IMG/VR virus record: IMGVR_UViG_3300005828_000112
Location: 1-52,128 of that record
Reading direction: 5' to 3' (one strand)
DNA: 52,128 bases
Source of the DNA: a virus
Notes under the pieces: generated by a model
The model's input: the letters and a program-made list of their open reading frames with translations, nothing else
Told to the model about the DNA's origin: nothing
The model's database searches: none
Shown here: in pieces, positions 32,643 through 41,650 of the stretch
Position numbering within the stretch: position 1 is the stretch's first letter
Layout: every line of letters begins with the position of its first letter
Translations under genes and position numbers: made by a program

Positions 32643-34225
32643 TGTCGAGCCTGAACCACGTGATCCTGGCGAACGTTCAGCCCGACACGGCGACGTCCGT
32701 GCGGAAGCAGCTCTGGTCATTGTCACGGGCCATGAAGGCGGCTGGATGGTCCGTTGTTGCCAGCAGCGACGCAACGACGAAGACCATCAGCACGGACCCG
32801 GAAGAAGATCGCTGGGCATCGAGCTACGGCGTGATCGGGCCGATCACGAATGCCGGCGGGTCTGGCGCGGTCTTCGCTGCGGCCGCTGCAGGGCAAAGCA
32901 TCGTGACCGGGCTCTCGGGGCTCGTGTCGGACGCTTACGCGACCGACAAAGGACGCTTCATCGTGGCGAATGGAAACGCCTACCAGATCGAAAGCGTGAT
33001 CAGCGCGACCAGCTGCGCAGTGAATGCGCGCGAAGTCGCCGTTCCCGGCGGGACCGTTTCGTGGGAGATCCGCGACGCGTCGCAGGACACCTATGGATCG
33101 CTGGCAACAAATGCGTGGATCCTGCTGGAAGCGCGCGCTTCGATCGTGCTGGTGGGCACGGTGCCCGATGGCTTGCTGGGCGGCGAAGCCATCACGCAGG
33201 CTGCGACGGGCGCATCAGGCCAGATCCATTCGGTCGGGGGCGGTCGCGTCGTGCTGCATCCGCGCAAGCGTGGATCGGGCGCTGGCCCCCATGGCTTCGA
33301 TGCGTCCGAGATCATCGGATCCGCTAGCGGGGTCGCGTTCACGCCGTCCAGCTATCGCGGCTACACACATCAGATGCTGCTTCGGATCGCGTCGGACGTC
33401 GGCGGAGGGATCTCCTGGTACTACGCCGAAGACACCATCGATGCGGCGACAAGCTTCAAGGCGAAGGCCTCGAGCGCTGGCTGCACTGCGACGACCGCGC
33501 CTGGCGGGGGCGGAACGGGAAACGCTACGCCGACTAGCCACTATGCGACGCTGGCCGGCGCACCATCTGGCAGCCAGAGCTTCTTCAACCTTGCGCCCGA
33601 TCAAATGAAGACCGCGCAGATCGGCGTCTGCGATGCCATCGGCGAAGACGGGCAGAGCTCGGACTGTTCATGGTTCTTCATGATGAAATGGCACACGACA
33701 CGGAAGTGGAAATACGTAGGCCTGCAAGCGCTAGACAATGGCCCCCCTGGGGATGAGTGCCCGTGGGTCGGCGCTTCGTCGTCATTCGTAGCCGGATCAG
33801 CAGACAGCACGATCGAGACTTCGCCGCATTATCACAACTACGTGACGTTTCTGGACATCAACCAAGCGAGCGAGAAGTTTGGGCGGATCCCTAATCAGCT
33901 GTTGGCTCAGCAGCTTCCGCTGGGGCAGCAGACGAACCGATCGCAGAGCGTTCTGGTCAACGGTGCTGTGGTCGGCACCGCGCTGGGCAAGCGGTCGATC
34001 TTCGTGAACGAAGAGGGCCAGAGCACGGTATCGACACCCTACTTCCATAAGGGCGCGTCCCGCTGGTCTTACGGGCTGGGGCCGGGATCAGGAAGCCCGA
34101 TCGTCGAAGTCCAGACGGGCCCCGAGCCCATGAAGATCACCGAATCAAACCAGCTGCTTTACAACTGGGATCGGTATGGGCTGGAAGCCGTCGGCCCCTG
34201 GGATGGTACCGAGGTCACGCCATGA
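32642..34225 (+). CDS. Large tail/baseplate protein of unknown family
   Basis: A 527-residue protein. The first 110 residues have helix and strand (SSLNHVILANVQPDTATSVR); the rest is strand-rich with many Gly, Ser, Tyr and Trp, including WFFMMKWHTTRKWKYVGLQA and histidine-rich SPHYHNYVTF. This composition suggests a beta-structured baseplate or receptor-facing protein. It lies between gpJ- and gpI-like genes, an unusual place for such a large insertion. The ATG overlaps the upstream stop (TGATG). Confidence 0.6.
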   Translation: MSSLNHVILANVQPDTATSVRKQLWSLSRAMKAAGWSVVASSDATTKTISTDPEEDRWASSYGVIGPITNAGGSGAVFAAAAAGQSIVTGLSGLVSDAYATDKGRFIVANGNAYQIESVISATSCAVNAREVAVPGGTVSWEIRDASQDTYGSLATNAWILLEARASIVLVGTVPDGLLGGEAITQAATGASGQIHSVGGGRVVLHPRKRGSGAGPHGFDASEIIGSASGVAFTPSSYRGYTHQMLLRIASDVGGGISWYYAEDTIDAATSFKAKASSAGCTATTAPGGGGTGNATPTSHYATLAGAPSGSQSFFNLAPDQMKTAQIGVCDAIGEDGQSSDCSWFFMMKWHTTRKWKYVGLQALDNGPPGDECPWVGASSSFVAGSADSTIETSPHYHNYVTFLDINQASEKFGRIPNQLLAQQLPLGQQTNRSQSVLVNGAVVGTALGKRSIFVNEEGQSTVSTPYFHKGASRWSYGLGPGSGSPIVEVQTGPEPMKITESNQLLYNWDRYGLEAVGPWDGTEVTP

Positions 34226-35286
34226 CCACGCGGTTCTACTATTCGCCGCAGCTCGGGATGGCCGCATCGGCGGATACGATCCTGAACGTTGAAACGTCGG
34301 AATGGGATGGCACAGGGCGATCGCAGGTTCCGCAGCGCGTCGGATCGTTGCTGAAGGCGCCCGCTGTTTTTCTGTGGAGCGGTTTCGATGGCTTCGGCGC
34401 GACCTTCACATCCGCAGGGCGCTACCGCTACTGCTCGTTTTTCAGCCGCCCCTTGCGCGTCGACGTCGAGATCAGCGGGACCGTCAAGGGCCAGCTGATC
34501 TGCGGCGAAACGAACAGCACCGATAACGCCTTCGCGCAGATCGCGATCTACGTGATCAAGCCGGACGGTTCGATACGGGGCAAGCTATTGGGCCCCCAGA
34601 CGTCTGGCGGAACCGAGTTTGTGCAGGCAAGCGGAACGCCACCAGCCACGCAGCGCAACACGCGATTTCCGCCCGCAGGCTTCGGGACGCTGTCGAACGT
34701 CAGTGCGATCGCTGGAGATCGGCTGCTGGTCGAGATCGGCGTTCGGTCGACTGCTGCGCCAGCCCAGGGCCCAGGCCCTTACATCACGTTCACACGCGGC
34801 GGAGCCGATGCCGACCTTCCAGAGAACGAATCGACGACCTACGCTAGCGGTGCGCTGAACACCGCGCCGCGCGGCTGGCTGGAGTTTTCGCAGGACCTGG
34901 ACATGGGGCCCGAGCCCGCGACGCATGTTTACACGGGCGGTCTGTCGGAGCCCATTGCTGGTGGCGCTGGTGAAGACGTCACGCCCCCGACTGTCACGAA
35001 CTTCTCACCATCGCCAGGCTCGAGCATCGCCCCAGGCGATTCGATCAGCTTCGACGTCGAAGACGAAACGGCCCTGGTCGCGTATTTCGTTTACGTGGCC
35101 TACGCCTCGGGCGATACCGAAGTCGTTTGGGACGGGTCGGCCTTCACGCCCCGTTTCGCCGCCGGGAGCTCGCGCGTGGATTCGATGAACCTGCAGCAGT
35201 TCAGCATCGCGCGCACCGGCGGCTGGACGGCATCACCCGAGGTCAAGGTCGTCGCGATCGATAGTGCAGGGAACGCCGCATCATGA
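34222..35286 (+). CDS. Baseplate-associated protein with Ig-like C-terminus
   Basis: A 354-residue, strand-rich protein. The N-terminal 230 residues look like a jelly-roll or beta-sandwich domain. The C-terminal 100 residues begin VTPPTVTNFSPSPGSSIAPG and end VKVVAIDSAGNAAS, a classic bacterial Ig-like domain. Such domains on virions often bind surface carbohydrate. It overlaps the genes on both sides by ATGA. Function inferred from context. Confidence 0.6.
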   Translation: MTTRFYYSPQLGMAASADTILNVETSEWDGTGRSQVPQRVGSLLKAPAVFLWSGFDGFGATFTSAGRYRYCSFFSRPLRVDVEISGTVKGQLICGETNSTDNAFAQIAIYVIKPDGSIRGKLLGPQTSGGTEFVQASGTPPATQRNTRFPPAGFGTLSNVSAIAGDRLLVEIGVRSTAAPAQGPGPYITFTRGGADADLPENESTTYASGALNTAPRGWLEFSQDLDMGPEPATHVYTGGLSEPIAGGAGEDVTPPTVTNFSPSPGSSIAPGDSISFDVEDETALVAYFVYVAYASGDTEVVWDGSAFTPRFAAGSSRVDSMNLQQFSIARTGGWTASPEVKVVAIDSAGNAAS

Positions 35287-36026
35287 CCGCTTCAGCCAGC
35301 TACAGCCTGACGACGCCGCCATCCACTGCGCCCGTGCCTGCGCAGGCTGGAACGCCCCCAGTGACGCGTCAGGCGCGCGACTGGCGGGAATGGATGTACC
35401 GCCAGAGCCCAGGCTTCCTACGAAACACGTGGGGGCAGCGCTTCATGGGCGTATTGGGGCTGATGCTCGATGCCCTATCGGAAGGCACGCAGCAGGCGGT
35501 CACGGCGCGCTTCTTCAAGTCCAAGACGTTCCCCGATGACGCTTACCCGTTGCTGGGCGCTGAGCGGTCGATGCCGCGCTTTCCAGCCGAATCGCTGGCC
35601 GCCTATCGCGCGCGCGTGCTCGACGCCTGGAACGCCTGGCAGCAGGCGGGCACCGCGATCGGGATCATCGACCAGCTGGGCAAGCTCGGCTTCACCGCGA
35701 CGATCTACCAGAACCATGAATGGGACTGGGATTCAGACCCGGCGAACTGGTCGCGGATCTGGGTCGTGATCACAGCGCACCCGTGGACGAATGATGGCGA
35801 CTGGGGCGACCCTGGGATCTGGGGCGACGGGGGCACCTGGGGCAGCAATGCCAGCCGCGAAGAAGTCCGATCGGTGCAGAACCTGGTCAGGCAATGGAAG
35901 CCCGCCCATGTGGTCGTCGAACACGTGATCGTCGTGCTCGATGGCGGTTCGTGGTCGCCGACGCCGACCGGGGACTGGGACCGCTGGGAAAACAGAAGCG
36001 CCGCGGCCATCTACTGGCCAGGCTGA
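35283..36026 (+). CDS. Baseplate protein, P2 gpI/Mu gp48-like
   Basis: A 247-residue protein. The helical first half (REWMYRQSPGFLRNTWGQRF, and a segment with FPAESLAAYRARVLDAWNAW) and the strand-rich end match the gpI-type tail proteins that complete the baseplate wedge and anchor fibres. The Trp/Gly/Asp-rich repeat-like region GDWGDPGIWGDGGTWGSNAS is notable. It is followed by the fibre genes, as expected. Confidence 0.7.
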   Translation: MTASASYSLTTPPSTAPVPAQAGTPPVTRQARDWREWMYRQSPGFLRNTWGQRFMGVLGLMLDALSEGTQQAVTARFFKSKTFPDDAYPLLGAERSMPRFPAESLAAYRARVLDAWNAWQQAGTAIGIIDQLGKLGFTATIYQNHEWDWDSDPANWSRIWVVITAHPWTNDGDWGDPGIWGDGGTWGSNASREEVRSVQNLVRQWKPAHVVVEHVIVVLDGGSWSPTPTGDWDRWENRSAAAIYWPG

Positions 36027-36039
36027 AGGATGCAAGAAC

Positions 36040-37140
36040 ATGCCAAGCGCCTACGCTGGGACAGCGAAGACCAGCGAAGAACTTTCGCTTCCAAACGATG
36101 GCGAGCTGCGCGCTGTCGCGTCCGTGAACCCCGTCTTCCAGGCTCTGCGGGATGAGATCGTCTACGCCCGCAGAATGCCGGCTGCGGGCATGGAACCGAT
36201 TTCGACGCCCGTCACCGAAGACCTGAACGGGATCGCTGCTGGCTACATCGACGAAGGCGGATCTCTGTTCGCCCCTGCGTTCGTGGCTGTCGGCGACGAC
36301 GATGGCGGCGACGCAGCGCTTCTGGTTTCGCGCGATGGGGCCGCATGGGTCGAAGTCGCAAACCCGAAGGCCTTCCCGCTTCGCGGCGTCGCGTATGACC
36401 CGGTGCTCGAGCTGTGGGCCGCTGTCGGCGATTCCGACGGCGCCGACGCGTACATCATCACCGCGGCTGACCCGCGCAGCACCTGGACCGAACGGGCGAA
36501 CGCGCAGGCACAGGATCTCGAGGCCATCGCCAGCGATGGCGCGGGCGTCTTCGTCGCCGTAGGCAAGGCGGTCGCGGGCGATTCGTACATCCTTCGATCG
36601 ACTGACGGGATCACATGGGCCGAGCAGGTGTCGCCGATCAACTACGACATGCTCGATGTGATCTTCGCGAATGGGCTCTTCGTCGCTGTCGGCGGCGACG
36701 GGTCCAGCGCGCGTGTGATCACCAGCGCCGACGGCATCACCTGGACCGAGCGGTCGACGGTCGGCACGAAGCAGCTTCGATCGGTCGCCTGGAACGGAAA
36801 CGTGTTCGTAGCGGTCAGCGCGGCCGCGCCTGCAGAAGTCACCTATTCCCCGTCGGGGACGTCGTGGTCGCTGCGCGCATCGGCGGGCGTCGACGGTGCG
36901 AGCTCGGCGGCGCGCAGCCGCATCGCTGCCGACCTTGCGGGGCCCATCGTCGTGCAGTCATCCGTGGAGCAGGGCTACATGGCGTCCTTCGACGACGGGC
37001 AGACCTTCGAAGCGGTCGCGTCAGTCGGGCGGCTGGACGCGCCCGGATCGCTGGCGCATGGCCACATGATCCGCTGGGGGCACGGTCGGTTCATCGCAGC
37101 CGCTGAAGCTGGGCACATCATCCGCGGCCCGCGCCGCTGA
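36040..37140 (+). CDS. Beta-propeller-like fibre or receptor-binding protein
   Basis: A 366-residue protein. After an N-terminal attachment segment of about 65 residues, it contains about six blades with the pattern FVAVGxxxGxxxxxxSxDGxxWxE (for example STDGITWAEQ and SADGITWTER). The S-x-D-G-x-x-W boxes are Asp-box-like, as in sialidase-type propellers. No catalytic Arg/Tyr set of a sialidase is apparent, so binding is more likely than hydrolysis. It probably contributes to host recognition. AAGGA precedes the chosen ATG. Confidence 0.65.
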   Translation: MPSAYAGTAKTSEELSLPNDGELRAVASVNPVFQALRDEIVYARRMPAAGMEPISTPVTEDLNGIAAGYIDEGGSLFAPAFVAVGDDDGGDAALLVSRDGAAWVEVANPKAFPLRGVAYDPVLELWAAVGDSDGADAYIITAADPRSTWTERANAQAQDLEAIASDGAGVFVAVGKAVAGDSYILRSTDGITWAEQVSPINYDMLDVIFANGLFVAVGGDGSSARVITSADGITWTERSTVGTKQLRSVAWNGNVFVAVSAAAPAEVTYSPSGTSWSLRASAGVDGASSAARSRIAADLAGPIVVQSSVEQGYMASFDDGQTFEAVASVGRLDAPGSLAHGHMIRWGHGRFIAAAEAGHIIRGPRR

Positions 37141-37153
37141 ACGGGGGCAAGAC

Positions 37154-39175
37154 GTGTCAGGCGAAGTCTGGATCAAGGATCTTCTGGGTTACAAGGATCT
37201 GTCGGAGAACGGCGGATCGACCTATCCGCGGCGCAACGCGATCGACTTCACCGGTGATGTCGTCATCACGGATGACCCGGTGAACGATAAGACGATCATC
37301 GACATCACCGCGACGCCGATCGGATCAAGCGTTGTCGAATACAAGTCGACGTGCCGGGTCGCGACGATCGCAAACATCGCGCTCTCGGGGCTGCTGACCA
37401 TCGATGGCGTGTCGCTGGCCGACGGCGACCGCGTTCTGGTGAAGGCGCAAGGCACCGCATCGGAAAATGGCATCTACGTCGCCGCGACCATCGGCTGGAC
37501 CCGCGCCGCGGACTTCGACGCCGATGCGGAGATCAAAGCCGGATGCCTGATCCCCGTCGCCGAAGGCTCGGTGAATGCCGATTCGCTGTTTCAGCTGACG
37601 ACTGACAATCCCATCACGCTGGGCGTCAGCGCGCTTGCGTTCGCGGAGATCGGCAGCACCGATGCCGCATCGCTGCGCGGCAAGAACCTGGACGCTGCGA
37701 CGATCGGGACGCCCGGAACAGACGCGGTCATCGCCTACGATGGCGCCAGCTACATCGCGCAGAAGATCCTGAACGCCAACATCGACGCCGCGGCCGCGAT
37801 CGGGGTGTCGAAGCTCGCTGTCGGGACGAACGGTCAGTTCTTGCGCACGACAGCGGGCATTGCCACGTGGGCCACGCTGACGCCTGGGGACCTGGGCGAC
37901 AACGTGATCACGCCGTCGGCGATCACCGCATCGACGCACAACTACGCGCCCGCCGGCTGGAGTGACGCGACGATCGTGCGGCTGTCGTCCACGACGACGC
38001 TGGGGATCAGCGGCTTTGACGCAACGGCGCTTCTCAAGCGCAAGCTGCTGATCAACGTCGGCACGTTCCCGATCTTCATCCAGCACGACAACGTCGGCAG
38101 CTCGGCCAGCAATCGCACGTTCACCCCGAACGGTCTGGGCCAGTGGATCGCGCCAGGCGGTTCGGTCGCGATCTCCTACGATGCCACGAGCGCCCGCTGG
38201 CGGCTGCTCGAGCAGATCAACGTCGACCAGGCATCGTTCGGCACCGCTGTTGCTGCGACCGAGAACAACTTTGCGCCGACCGGCTGGGGATACGCCGACG
38301 TGTTCCGGCTGGTGCCATCTGGCAACGCGGTGATCACTGGCTTTGACGGGACGCAGACCTATCAAAACTCTCGGATCATCCGGCACCTGATCAACGAAAG
38401 CGCGTTCACGATCACGCTGAAGCACAACGATGCGGGCAGCTCGGCCGGCAACAAGCTGTTCTGCCCGGGCAGCGCCGACATGGTTCTGCAGCCAGCCGAA
38501 GCGGTCGCGATCGCGTACACGAACGGGATCTGGAAGGTTCTGGCGTCTAACTCGAAGCAGGTACCTTCGACGTGGCAAGGCGTGCAGACCTTCGCCACCA
38601 GCCCGCTGCTGTCGGGGTCGGCGGAGATCGACTATTCGCCAGCGCGGCAGCGCTTCACCATGATCGCGATGGAGCGGGCCCGACCGCTTTACCTGGGCTT
38701 GCCCGATACCGCTGTCTGGACCTTCACCGTGGCGTCCGACAGCTGGTCTACGCTGCAGAGCAACGCATCCAAGGAGCTGCGGCCGCGCTTGCTGTGGGCG
38801 GTCGATCTGCCGAAGGGCGCATTCCTGCAGGCTGTGCAGTGCGTCGTGAACAACACCGCAGCCCCCGCCAACAGCTCGGTCCCGACGGTGCGCGTGGTCG
38901 AAGTCACGCCCGACGTGACGCCCGCCTATTCCACGTCGACGCTGGCTGTTGTCGGCGAACAGAGCGGCACGTCGACCAGCGGCGCGCAGCTGATCCAGCT
39001 GAACGACAGCTCGAGCCCCAACGCGCTGGGCACCAGCGAGGCCGAAATGGATCCCGCGAACAAGCGATACCGGATCGAGATCATCGCGAACGAGCTCACC
39101 AGCACCGAAGCCTTCGAAGTCTGGTGGGTGCAGATCCGATGGTCGGACGTCGGGCTGCGCAGTAACAGGCAATGA
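37154..39175 (+). CDS. Tail fibre protein
   Basis: A 673-residue protein and the largest fibre. It starts at a GTG with GGGGGC before it. Residues about 55-180 form a domain with LADGDRVLVKAQGTASENGI, then RAADFDADAEIKAGCLIPVA, related to part of the gene at 18620. Two related modules follow, around 255-355 and 360-465 (NYAPAGWSDATIVRLSS and NFAPTGWGYADVFRLVP; both with ITLKHND- or IFIQHDN-type strands). The C-terminal 200 residues are a strand-rich tip. The layout of attachment, repeated shaft and tip supports the call. Confidence 0.75.
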   Translation: MSGEVWIKDLLGYKDLSENGGSTYPRRNAIDFTGDVVITDDPVNDKTIIDITATPIGSSVVEYKSTCRVATIANIALSGLLTIDGVSLADGDRVLVKAQGTASENGIYVAATIGWTRAADFDADAEIKAGCLIPVAEGSVNADSLFQLTTDNPITLGVSALAFAEIGSTDAASLRGKNLDAATIGTPGTDAVIAYDGASYIAQKILNANIDAAAAIGVSKLAVGTNGQFLRTTAGIATWATLTPGDLGDNVITPSAITASTHNYAPAGWSDATIVRLSSTTTLGISGFDATALLKRKLLINVGTFPIFIQHDNVGSSASNRTFTPNGLGQWIAPGGSVAISYDATSARWRLLEQINVDQASFGTAVAATENNFAPTGWGYADVFRLVPSGNAVITGFDGTQTYQNSRIIRHLINESAFTITLKHNDAGSSAGNKLFCPGSADMVLQPAEAVAIAYTNGIWKVLASNSKQVPSTWQGVQTFATSPLLSGSAEIDYSPARQRFTMIAMERARPLYLGLPDTAVWTFTVASDSWSTLQSNASKELRPRLLWAVDLPKGAFLQAVQCVVNNTAAPANSSVPTVRVVEVTPDVTPAYSTSTLAVVGEQSGTSTSGAQLIQLNDSSSPNALGTSEAEMDPANKRYRIEIIANELTSTEAFEVWWVQIRWSDVGLRSNRQ

Positions 39176-39753
39176 GGCTTGATTGGCTGGTTTCGCTGTT
39201 CTACCGCCGCGGCCACTGGCTTATGCGCTGGTGGTACCGGTTCACGATCTGGATCGGCGGTCTGCTTCCGGGCGATCAGCTGATGCCAGCGCTGAACCAA
39301 CATGCGATCTCGGCTGCGATGGCCTGGGGCGCGCAGTGGCGATCTGATCCGCTGCGCGGTCTGTTCGACTACCCGACGCACCCGCGCCGCGTGCAGCGCC
39401 GGATCAAGCGCGGGCTGATGGTCGGCGACTGCGACGACCATGCGGCCTACAGGGCAGCCGTCACGCGCCTTGCGCCGGGTCACTGGGTCGACATCTGGCT
39501 TCTGTTCATCTGGTACCGCCGCGACGATGGCAAAGCAGGCGGGCACGCGGTCTGCGTGTTTCGCGACCTGCGCGACGGTCAACGCTGGTGGGCGGACTAC
39601 GTCGCGCCGCAGGTCTTCACCAGCCCCGCGAGCTGCGCGCAGTCGCGCGGGCGGCTGATCTGCTGGGCCGCGCTGCAGGTCGTCGACCTGGACAAGCGCC
39701 AGGGGCTCGTCTTCGGTCATTCGGTCGGCGGAGGGCCGCGAAGCACGTTCTGA
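39172..39753 (+). CDS. Transglutaminase-like cysteine protein
   Basis: A 193-residue protein. The N-terminus is hydrophobic and aromatic (residues 5-33), probably membrane-associated. A Cys-His-Asp triad can be read from GDCDDHA (Cys87), GGHAV (His125) and WWADY (Asp142), the order seen in transglutaminase-like peptidases. It starts inside the end of the tail fibre gene and lies before the lysis genes. It could process a virion or envelope protein or cross-link; the substrate is unknown. Confidence 0.65.
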   Translation: MRLDWLVSLFYRRGHWLMRWWYRFTIWIGGLLPGDQLMPALNQHAISAAMAWGAQWRSDPLRGLFDYPTHPRRVQRRIKRGLMVGDCDDHAAYRAAVTRLAPGHWVDIWLLFIWYRRDDGKAGGHAVCVFRDLRDGQRWWADYVAPQVFTSPASCAQSRGRLICWAALQVVDLDKRQGLVFGHSVGGGPRSTF

Positions 39754-39778
39754 ACCCAAACAACGCGAAGGAGTCACG

Positions 39779-40033
39779 ATGGATCCGACCTGCATAGACG
39801 TAACGGGTGAAGGCGGCCTTCTGGCCCTGGGCGTGGTCCTGGGTGTGCGGGTCCTGATCGGAACGTTCGACGCGCTGCGCGACCGATTCAAATGGGCGCG
39901 CACCGCAGGGGATGCGATGGGCTATGCGCTGGGCGGCAAGCCCGAGCGGTTCGCCCCGAAGCCGCAGCCCGCACCGCTCAGCAGCATCCCGCCGACCAGG
40001 TCGCAGACCGATTCGCAGGACGGTTCGCGATGA
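39779..40033 (+). CDS. Small membrane protein in the lysis region
   Basis: An 84-residue protein with one clear membrane segment (about 12-28, GLLALGVVLGVRVLIGTF) and a Pro/Ser/Thr-rich soluble tail. AAGGAG precedes the ATG. Its size, single membrane segment and place before the endolysin make it a candidate holin or antiholin. No family motif supports a firm call. Confidence 0.5.
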   Translation: MDPTCIDVTGEGGLLALGVVLGVRVLIGTFDALRDRFKWARTAGDAMGYALGGKPERFAPKPQPAPLSSIPPTRSQTDSQDGSR

Positions 40034-40767
40034 TGGCCGCATGGGCATGGATCAAGCGCTGGGGCGGCTGGACGCTGGCCGGGATCCTGATGGTGGTCAC
40101 CTTCGGGCTGGTGCGCCTGGGCCGCTGGCGACCGGCGGCGCTGACGCCTTCGGACCCGCCCCCGCCTGCAGCTGGCGCGATTCGGGCCGGTCTGGGCAAG
40201 CTGGCGGCCGCTGAGGCGACCGAAACGCGCAGGCTGACCGAAGCTGCGGATGACGCGCGCGTGGCCGCAGAAGGCGCCCAGGCGGGCGTGATGGACGAAA
40301 CCGACGAAGAGCTGCTCGACACGTCCCGCGACTGGGCCGAACGCAAGCGGCGCGAACGCGGATCGCTGCTGATCGTGCTGGGGCTGCTGCTGACCGCCAG
40401 CAGCGTCAGGGCCGAAGACGTCGAGCCCGCAGCTGGATCGGATGGACGCAGGGGTTACTGGGTCGAAGCCCAGCTCTGGCGCGAAACGCTGGCCGACGCG
40501 AAGGGGCTCGAGCCGATGCGCAAGGCGGATGACGCGCGCGCGGCCGCGCTGGCCGCGGCGCTGCGGACGTCCGAAGTGCTGCGGCTGCAGGTCATCGCCG
40601 ACCAGGATGAGATCGCCGCGCAGCGGGCCAAACTGAAGGCGCAAGGCGAAGCCCTGGCAGAAACACGAGCCAAACTAGGCCACTGGTCGCGGTCCTACAC
40701 CTTCACAGCCGCTGCTTCCCTGCTGTCTGCACTGGGTGCGACGATGCTGATCATCTACGGGACTTAG
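40030..40767 (+). CDS. Membrane protein with internal signal-peptide-like segment, possible spanin
   Basis: A 245-residue protein that looks like two joined units. Unit 1 has an N-terminal membrane helix (about 13-30) and a charged coiled coil (to about 105), like an inner-membrane spanin. Then RGSLLIVLGLLLTASSVRA (about 110-128) reads as a basic, hydrophobic signal sequence with an SVRA cleavage-like end. Unit 2 has another coiled coil and a C-terminal membrane helix (about 226-244). ATG at 40291 (Met88) could allow internal initiation. It overlaps the preceding gene as ATGA and is followed by the endolysin. A role in lysis is inferred. Confidence 0.55.
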   Translation: MMAAWAWIKRWGGWTLAGILMVVTFGLVRLGRWRPAALTPSDPPPPAAGAIRAGLGKLAAAEATETRRLTEAADDARVAAEGAQAGVMDETDEELLDTSRDWAERKRRERGSLLIVLGLLLTASSVRAEDVEPAAGSDGRRGYWVEAQLWRETLADAKGLEPMRKADDARAAALAAALRTSEVLRLQVIADQDEIAAQRAKLKAQGEALAETRAKLGHWSRSYTFTAAASLLSALGATMLIIYGT

Positions 40768-40778
40768 GAGGCCAGCTG

Positions 40779-41618
40779 ATGATCGTGATCGAAGGCGAGC
40801 GGTACCCGGTCGATGGGATCGACAGCGCGGACTTCATCGAGCTGCCAGGCGTCGCGCTTTCGTCGCGCCGCGACTGGCGGCCGCGCAGCGATGGCGCATG
40901 GGTCCGCAGCGTTTGCCTTCACACGCGCATGGGTCTGCCCGTGCGGCTGCGCGATGGCATCGGCCCGAACCTGGGCTGGGACAAGGTGCTCGGGGGGCGG
41001 TTCACGTCAGATCAGCGCCAGGCGGGCGCGCACATCGCGATCGATTCAGATGGATCGTTCTGCTGTCTGGCGGATCTGCAGCGCGTCGTCGCGTACCACG
41101 CAGGGCACGTCAACGAAGTCAGCGTCGGGATCGAAATGTATCAGGCCGCCGATGGCGGCGTCTGGGAGTCGACGCTGCGCACAGCGGTGCTGATCTGCGA
41201 CGTCATCACGCGCGTGATGGGCATTCAGCGCCAGTATGTCCGCGAACGGACGATCACCCGGCGCATGGCTTCGCCTTCGCTCGGCGTCGGCACATACGGG
41301 CATCTGGCGCACATGCCTGGCGGCGCGCGCGGCCGCGACTTCGTCGGGGTGTTCGGCCATCGGAACGTCACGCGAAACCGCGGGCCAGGTGATCCCGGTG
41401 ATGAAGTCTTCGAGCTGCTTCGGGATGCCGGTTACGAAGGCTTCATGATCGACGCTGGCGACGATCTGGATGTGTGGGCGCGTCGTCAGCATTCGCTCGG
41501 GATGCATCACGAAGACTGCGACGGGATCCCCGGGCCAAACACGGTCGCACTGCTGGCCGCATCCGGTCGCCCGCACGGCATGTGGGCCGATCGACCAGGC
41601 GACGATCCGGCATGCTGA
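40779..41618 (+). CDS. Endolysin: N-acetylmuramoyl-L-alanine amidase with binding domain
   Basis: A 279-residue peptidoglycan hydrolase of the amidase_2 (PGRP-like) type. Candidate zinc and catalytic residues are His48 in CLHTRMG, the helix-adjacent AYHAGHVNEVSVGIEM region, and His in FGHRNVTRNRGPGDPGDE. The C-terminal 55 residues (DVWARRQHSLGMHHEDCDGI followed by PNTVALL) match a peptidoglycan-binding domain. It cuts the amide bond between muramic acid and the stem peptide. AGGAGG lies before the ATG. There is no signal peptide, so it needs a holin. Confidence 0.87.
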   Translation: MIVIEGERYPVDGIDSADFIELPGVALSSRRDWRPRSDGAWVRSVCLHTRMGLPVRLRDGIGPNLGWDKVLGGRFTSDQRQAGAHIAIDSDGSFCCLADLQRVVAYHAGHVNEVSVGIEMYQAADGGVWESTLRTAVLICDVITRVMGIQRQYVRERTITRRMASPSLGVGTYGHLAHMPGGARGRDFVGVFGHRNVTRNRGPGDPGDEVFELLRDAGYEGFMIDAGDDLDVWARRQHSLGMHHEDCDGIPGPNTVALLAASGRPHGMWADRPGDDPAC

Positions 41619-41650
41619 TGATCGTCGCCGCAGCTGGAAGGGGTCGCGAC

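Noticed and set aside
37325-39172. Long minus-strand open frame (615 residues) opposite the tail fibre
   Set aside because: Its product is a low-pattern Arg/Gly/Asp-rich chain typical of antisense frames in GC-rich genes; the plus-strand fibre has clear domains and a ribosome binding site.
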